Below are positions 61,901 to 64,000 of a stretch of DNA of 64,000 nt, piece after piece. The notes beneath the pieces were generated by a model. The model was given only the letters and a program-made list of their open reading frames with translations. It made no database searches and was not told the DNA's origin. Positions within the stretch are counted from its first letter, which is position 1. Each line of letters opens with the position of its first letter. Both the position numbers and the translations under genes were made by a program. This DNA comes from Symsagittifera roscoffensis (lineage: Eukaryota > Xenacoelomorpha > Acoela > Convolutidae): NCBI RefSeq assembly GCF_963678635.1, contig NC_087063.1:46542101-46606100 (forward strand), given 5' to 3'.

Positions 61901-63146
61901 TGAATTCATATTTATAAGCGTCTCTATAGGTTGGACGTAACGAATACGCCTGGGACTACAAATGTCCTGGGTTCGAATCTTAGCAGGGCCTGTTTTTTTT
62001 TTCGAACGAGAAAATTTTCCGTTTGACTACTTATGCAACCGGCAACTATGATAGTTTCTGTTTCAAAACAATTGTCGGCTCAATATTTTTCTGCCCATTT
62101 TTTGTCGACTTAGTTGCCACATCTTAGAATTTTTTCATTTCATATTGTAGTTGTTTTTTATGTTTTCCTTTACTCCTGCATTTGTAGTTCTACTATCCTT
62201 GATTTCGCATATTCTCTTTTTTATTTTTTTTTTGCTTAGAAATTTTTTCGACAAAATGATTTCGGCTTACATTTTATGGGCTTACTAACCTAATTTTGGG
62301 TGGTTCGAGGCAATCTTAATTTTAATGCTTTCCTCCGTATCGCACAAAACGTTGAAAATCTCAGACTATAATTGGACCAAGTTAACACCCCCCCCCTCCC
62401 CCCAAAGCCGTTTGGGGGGAGGGGGGAGTTGGGGAGGATGTTAACTTAGTTCTAAGTTAGAAATTTTCAGACAATCAGAATCGATCATTTTACATGCAGC
62501 GCTTAGCAAATTTAATGCGAATTAAATGCTGGGGTGGAATATCAACTTGGTCTATCTGGGGGCGGGGGGAAGGGGGGGGGGGAGGATGTTAACTTGGCCC
62601 TATAACTTATAGTTCAAGGTTTATCATGATAACAATTTTATATTTGCTTGATAATTGTTTTTGAATTTTCATTTAACGCCGTCGAATGCGTTTCTGGGCG
62701 CTTTTTCCCGCAAATGGAATATCATTCCAGGCAACTTTAATTGTGCTCTCTTCGAAAGTTTTTCCGTTTTCTTTGGATTTAGTGGCTCTCCTTTCCTTTC
62801 CTGTATGCTAGCTTGCAATGCTATTTTTGTGGTATCGCTCCGCTTCGCCTGTGTGTAAAACAAGTTAAGCATTGAGATAAATTAAGATGCATTTAATAAT
62901 TGAGCAAGCAGTTTTAGGCATGATTAATTTTACTGTGATCTACTTATGCAATGGGCAACTTCGTTAGTTATTTTCGTGCTAGCTTTGACTATGTTGAAAA
63001 TTATAGTTATTTTTTAGTTTCTGTCACGTGTAGCTGCTCTGCAACAAGACGAGAGTGAAGAGAAAGGGCCATCAGGGGCGAAACTTCCGCCTTCAAGGGC
63101 TAGATCGGCAGCTGCGCCTACACCTACTGGAATGCCCTCAAAATAA
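49911..63146 (+). CDS. FAM47E: FAM47-family protein, eleven exons
   Basis: Exons 49911-49987, 54167-54323, 55400-55609, 57313-57644, 58512-58616, 59066-59261, 59720-59855, 60116-60231, 60304-60402, 60739-60882 and 63018-63146: 1701 nt, 566 aa, all phases consistent. Family landmarks: QPWYRERFRSQ across the first junction, WTFVKDGLDDFRDGYPPE, LYSKTLPGQ...DHPLALYSHIEESVPAD, FCQWVAELGGDSNNIDE, VPIHVVELTNVPPELRM, YGAWYLKPKQW and FIKFMRHKGNSVP. FAM47E is reported to bind PRMT5; relatives are testis-rich. Exon 4 and the tail are Gly/Ala/Ser-rich. Intron 1 uses a GC donor (TG|GCAAGT). Exon 5's donor (TG|GTTTGC) is weak. The exact FAM47 paralogue is not resolvable in an invertebrate. Confidence 0.9.
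50286..50609 (+). mobile_element. G-run foldback element with direct repeats
   Basis: An inverted pair GTGGGGGGGGGGAAGGAAAA (50463-) and TTTTCCTTCCCCCCCCCC (50517-) encloses about 30 bp. A 67-bp segment containing GTGTAACGAGTGGTTTTAC is directly repeated at 50310-50376 and 50541-50609, each next to a C-run. In FAM47 intron 1. Confidence 0.75.
50609..50697 (+). repeat. tRNA-like SINE head
   Basis: TGTAGCGTAGCGGTAGAGAA (A-box-like) then GGGGGTTCGAACCTGTCC (B box). Related fragment at 30085-30150. Confidence 0.65.
51830..52220. repeat. Family C dispersed repeat fragment
   Basis: 'GGAACTTTGTATTCGGGTG', 'CACGCAAAATCAGGTACCAC' (reverse of 48350-48425) and 'GTGAGCGAGCATGCTTAT...AATAGCTTATTTATGCTTAA', also seen at 57865-57905. 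Confidence 0.7.
52605..52685 (+). repeat. tRNA-like SINE head
   Basis: AGGATAGCCTTATGGTGAGC then CTTGGATCGATCCCCCGAGG. A and B boxes are recognisable; related to the SINE at 18846-19188. Confidence 0.55.
52690..53330. other. FAM47 intron 1, nothing recognised
   Basis: No gene, no clear repeat boundary. Confidence 0.4.
53330..54060 (+). repeat. Family A copy in plus orientation
   Basis: In the same order as 27900-27060 read on the minus strand: 'TGGAAATTTCATTATAGCATTGG', tRNA-like head (53466-53525, CTGTAGCTGAGTTGTTAGCG, GCAGGCTCGAAAATC), GAGCTGCTTTTTGTCGTGTTG, the GCGAAGTGAAGCTCCGCC hairpin (about 53608-53628), 'GGAAGGCAAACTCCA', 'GATCGACTTCTAGTTTC', 'TCAAGTTTTCTCAAATTGGG', 'TTCAAAGAGCGTTGAGGC'. 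In FAM47 intron 1, 107 bp before exon 2. Confidence 0.8.
54852..55221 (+). mobile_element. hAT-type MITE
   Basis: CAGGGGCGGATTTAGGG at the left and GATCCGCCCCTG at the right, interior about 80% like 19315-19695. Flanks CGTGTGAG (54844-54851) and CGTGGGAG (55222-55229) match at 7 of 8 bases. In FAM47 intron 2. Confidence 0.9.
55939..56349 (+). pseudogene. MULE transposase C-terminal fragment
   Basis: Broken frames read TNIGRLTSQGRQKSRFDM, a stop, then after a frame change RTSNAVDGWNSNFMR and HPLISKI.REVQGQI, then KVAYQKIDENLITILRSY and GFLKAC ending in TAA. This is the C-terminal region of MULE transposases (RTNNAVEGWH type). It differs from the relic at 3498-4410, so two separate elements existed. 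FAM47 intron 3, same strand. Confidence 0.75.
56630..56692 (-). repeat. tRNA-like SINE head
   Basis: Minus strand: CATGGTATAGTGGTAAAAGC (A box) then AGAATCGAATCCCCGGCGG (B box). Acceptor stem not present. Confidence 0.6.
57650..57970. repeat. Family C fragment
   Basis: 'GTGAGCGAGCAGGCTTACAATAGC' and 'GTTCCGACCATTGAAA' blocks shared with 48.1-48.9 and 51.8-52.2 kb; begins at the FAM47 exon 4 donor. Confidence 0.6.
59510..59690 (+). repeat. Family A core fragment
   Basis: 'AAAGGAAGGCAAACTCCA.TATCGAACAGCAAAAG' and 'GATCGTTTTCTACC', as at 53800-53900. FAM47 intron 6. Confidence 0.75.
60975..61163 (-). mobile_element. tRNA-derived SINE related to 44565-44772
   Basis: Minus strand: GAATGGCCGGGTTAAGACGC (A box), GTAGGTTCGAAACCC (B box), then a body with GCATGACATCCCC and GGGTAGCAGCGGG. 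No clear target duplication. FAM47 intron 10. Confidence 0.8.
61500..61995 (+). repeat. Dispersed repeat split by a nested MITE
   Basis: 'CGGATTAACAACTTGTTTAACGG' to 'ATCTTGG' continues after the MITE as 'TTTATAATGAATTCA', then a tRNA-like head (61927-61985, GGACGTAACGAATACGCC, GGGTTCGAATC). The uninterrupted arrangement is seen reversed at 32280-32380. Confidence 0.8.
61607..61889 (+). mobile_element. MITE with internal 90-bp duplication
   Basis: Imperfect inverted ends of about 38 bp: GGGGCCTAGGAAAATAGACG left, and the inverse of GGGGTTTAAGAACTTAGACG right. GGACAACCAGTATTTACTC to GTTATTGTCTAAAT occurs twice inside. TTGGTT on both sides (61601-61606, 61890-61895) is the likely target duplication. 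Confidence 0.85.
62140..62850 (+). repeat. Dispersed repeat interrupted by a foldback element
   Basis: Collinear partner of 44130-44830; see that entry. Ends near 62850 with GCTCCGCTTCGCCTGTG, a family A hairpin half. Confidence 0.85.
62372..62600 (+). mobile_element. G/C-run foldback element
   Basis: Ends TTGGACCAAGTTAACACC and GATGTTAACTTGGCCC are inverted repeats. Inside, a C-run/G-run pair around AAAGCCGTTT (62388-62430) forms a strong hairpin, and another 12-G run precedes the right end. TATAA flanks both sides (62367-62371, 62601-62605). The empty site is represented near 44350. Confidence 0.88.
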
Positions 63147-63417
63147 CCTCGGCCAGTCTAAATTCAACAGAATATTTTTGCATATGCACTATTTACATAT
63201 CTTCTTTTTAAAGCCAGCTGCATTAAATCATAGATTCAAATCGAATTTGCGCGAAGCCTTTTTTTAAAATTGAGATCAAAGTGATAGGTAGAATTTAAAT
63301 TTCTTTTAGAGAACCGCAGAAGCAGAGCATTTCAACTCTGGTTGGTCTCATTGAAACTGAATTTAAGATTGCATGGCTATGATAGCGAATAACATCAGTT
63401 ACTGATCATTACACGCA
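63147..63417 (+). other. FAM47-NUBP1 intergenic spacer
   Basis: 271 bp. ATTAAA (about 63215-63220) is a possible FAM47 poly(A) signal. TTCTTTTAG (63301-63309) is a strong acceptor-like site 109 bp before the NUBP1 ATG, usable by a 5' UTR intron or trans-splicing. No separate promoter motif was recognised. Confidence 0.5.
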
Positions 63418-64000
63418 ATGGATTCGAGTGCGAATAATGAACATGTCAATGACCAAGACGCATCTTTGAGTGCGGAGCCATCAGCTCCAGCGGGTTGCCC
63501 TGGAGTTTCAAGCTCGACCGCTGGAAAATCTACTCCATGCCAAGGTTGTCCAAACCAGAGAGCTTGCTCTTCGGGTCAAGCAGCCAAGGATGTTGAAACT
63601 AGCAACGCGGAAATGAAAGAAAAATTAGCCGATGTCAAGTTTAAAATATTAGTTATGAGTGGCAAAGGCGGTGTTGGTAAAAGTACAATTACAACTGCCC
63701 TTTCGAGGTACTTAGCTTCTGACGGGGAATCACAAGTCGGAGTTGTCGACTTGGATATTTGCGGGCCGTCGTTGGCGACGATGTTTCACGCCGAAGACCA
63801 GTCTGTTCACGAGAGCAACGACAGTTGGTGTCCGGTTGTCGTAGACGAGAATCTTTATCTGATGTCGGTCTGGTTTCTCCTTTCGAGTCCCGACGATGCT
63901 GTTGTTTGGCGTGGTCCTCGAAAGAATGGTCTTATAAAACAGTTTTTGAGTAAAGTTAAATGGGACTATTTGGATTACATGGTAGTAGACACACCTCCAG
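63418..64000 (+). CDS. NUBP1: NUBP1/NBP35 cytosolic Fe-S scaffold ATPase, 5' part
   Basis: Open from ATG to the window end: 194 codons, no intron. NUBP1 pairs with NUBP2 to assemble [4Fe-4S] clusters for cytosolic and nuclear proteins. The N-terminal ferredoxin-like cysteines are C27, C41, C44 and C50 (C-X13-C-X2-C-X5-C), as in NBP35 and unlike NUBP2. The deviant Walker A is GKGGVGKST (about residues 82-90), then DLDICGPS, SPDDAVVWRGPRKNG and the Walker B VVDTPP at the very end. The C-terminal CPXC cluster lies beyond the window. Confidence 0.96.
   Translation, partial: MDSSANNEHVNDQDASLSAEPSAPAGCPGVSSSTAGKSTPCQGCPNQRACSSGQAAKDVETSNAEMKEKLADVKFKILVMSGKGGVGKSTITTALSRYLASDGESQVGVVDLDICGPSLATMFHAEDQSVHESNDSWCPVVVDENLYLMSVWFLLSSPDDAVVWRGPRKNGLIKQFLSKVKWDYLDYMVVDTPP

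Noticed and set aside
1..64000. CRISPR array or bacterial operons
   Set aside because: No short regular direct repeats with unique spacers; genes are intron-bearing and eukaryotic.

Overview
The window is animal nuclear DNA: AT-rich, with GT-AG introns from 68 bp to 15 kb, metazoan single-copy genes, and repeats that outweigh exons. The lineage was not determined; the repeat types (tRNA-derived SINEs, hAT-type MITEs with CAGGGGCGG ends, MULE relics, LINEs, Ty3-like LTR elements) suggest an invertebrate. A 200-N assembly gap lies at 40533-40732.

Four host genes were rebuilt exon by exon, checking that splice phases agree. On the minus strand, INTS5 (Integrator subunit 5) runs from an ATG at 33231 to a stop at 2770: seven exons, 951 codons. 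On the plus strand lie a cyclophilin (three recognised exons, 41280-49335), a FAM47-family gene (eleven exons, 49911-63146, 566 codons, first intron GC-AG), and the 5' part of NUBP1/NBP35 (63418 to the window end). The last two are only 271 bp apart.

Layout: 1-2545 is a tandem satellite. INTS5 fills 2.7-33.2 kb; its 15-kb last intron holds a broken MULE transposase and a nearly intact LTR element (6482-16240) that encodes Gag, a protease reached through a T TTA AAC -1 frameshift site, and an unknown third protein, but no reverse transcriptase or integrase. Other INTS5 introns carry a LINE with an intact RT core, a hAT MITE with perfect 8-bp target duplication, a tandem array, and many copies of a composite repeat with an internal tRNA-like promoter. 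Between INTS5 and the cyclophilin (33.3-41 kb) lie a LINE fragment, a 1-kb tandem duplication and a GC-richer pair of oppositely oriented, related, unidentified membrane-protein genes (36.2-38.6 kb). The cyclophilin and FAM47 introns hold foldback elements with G/C runs, a SINE with perfect target duplications, a second MULE fragment, another hAT MITE and a nested MITE.

The host genes are housekeeping or cilium/testis-associated families with no shared pathway. The strongest candidates for something undescribed are the RT-less LTR element with its third ORF and the orphan gene pair at 36.2-38.6 kb.
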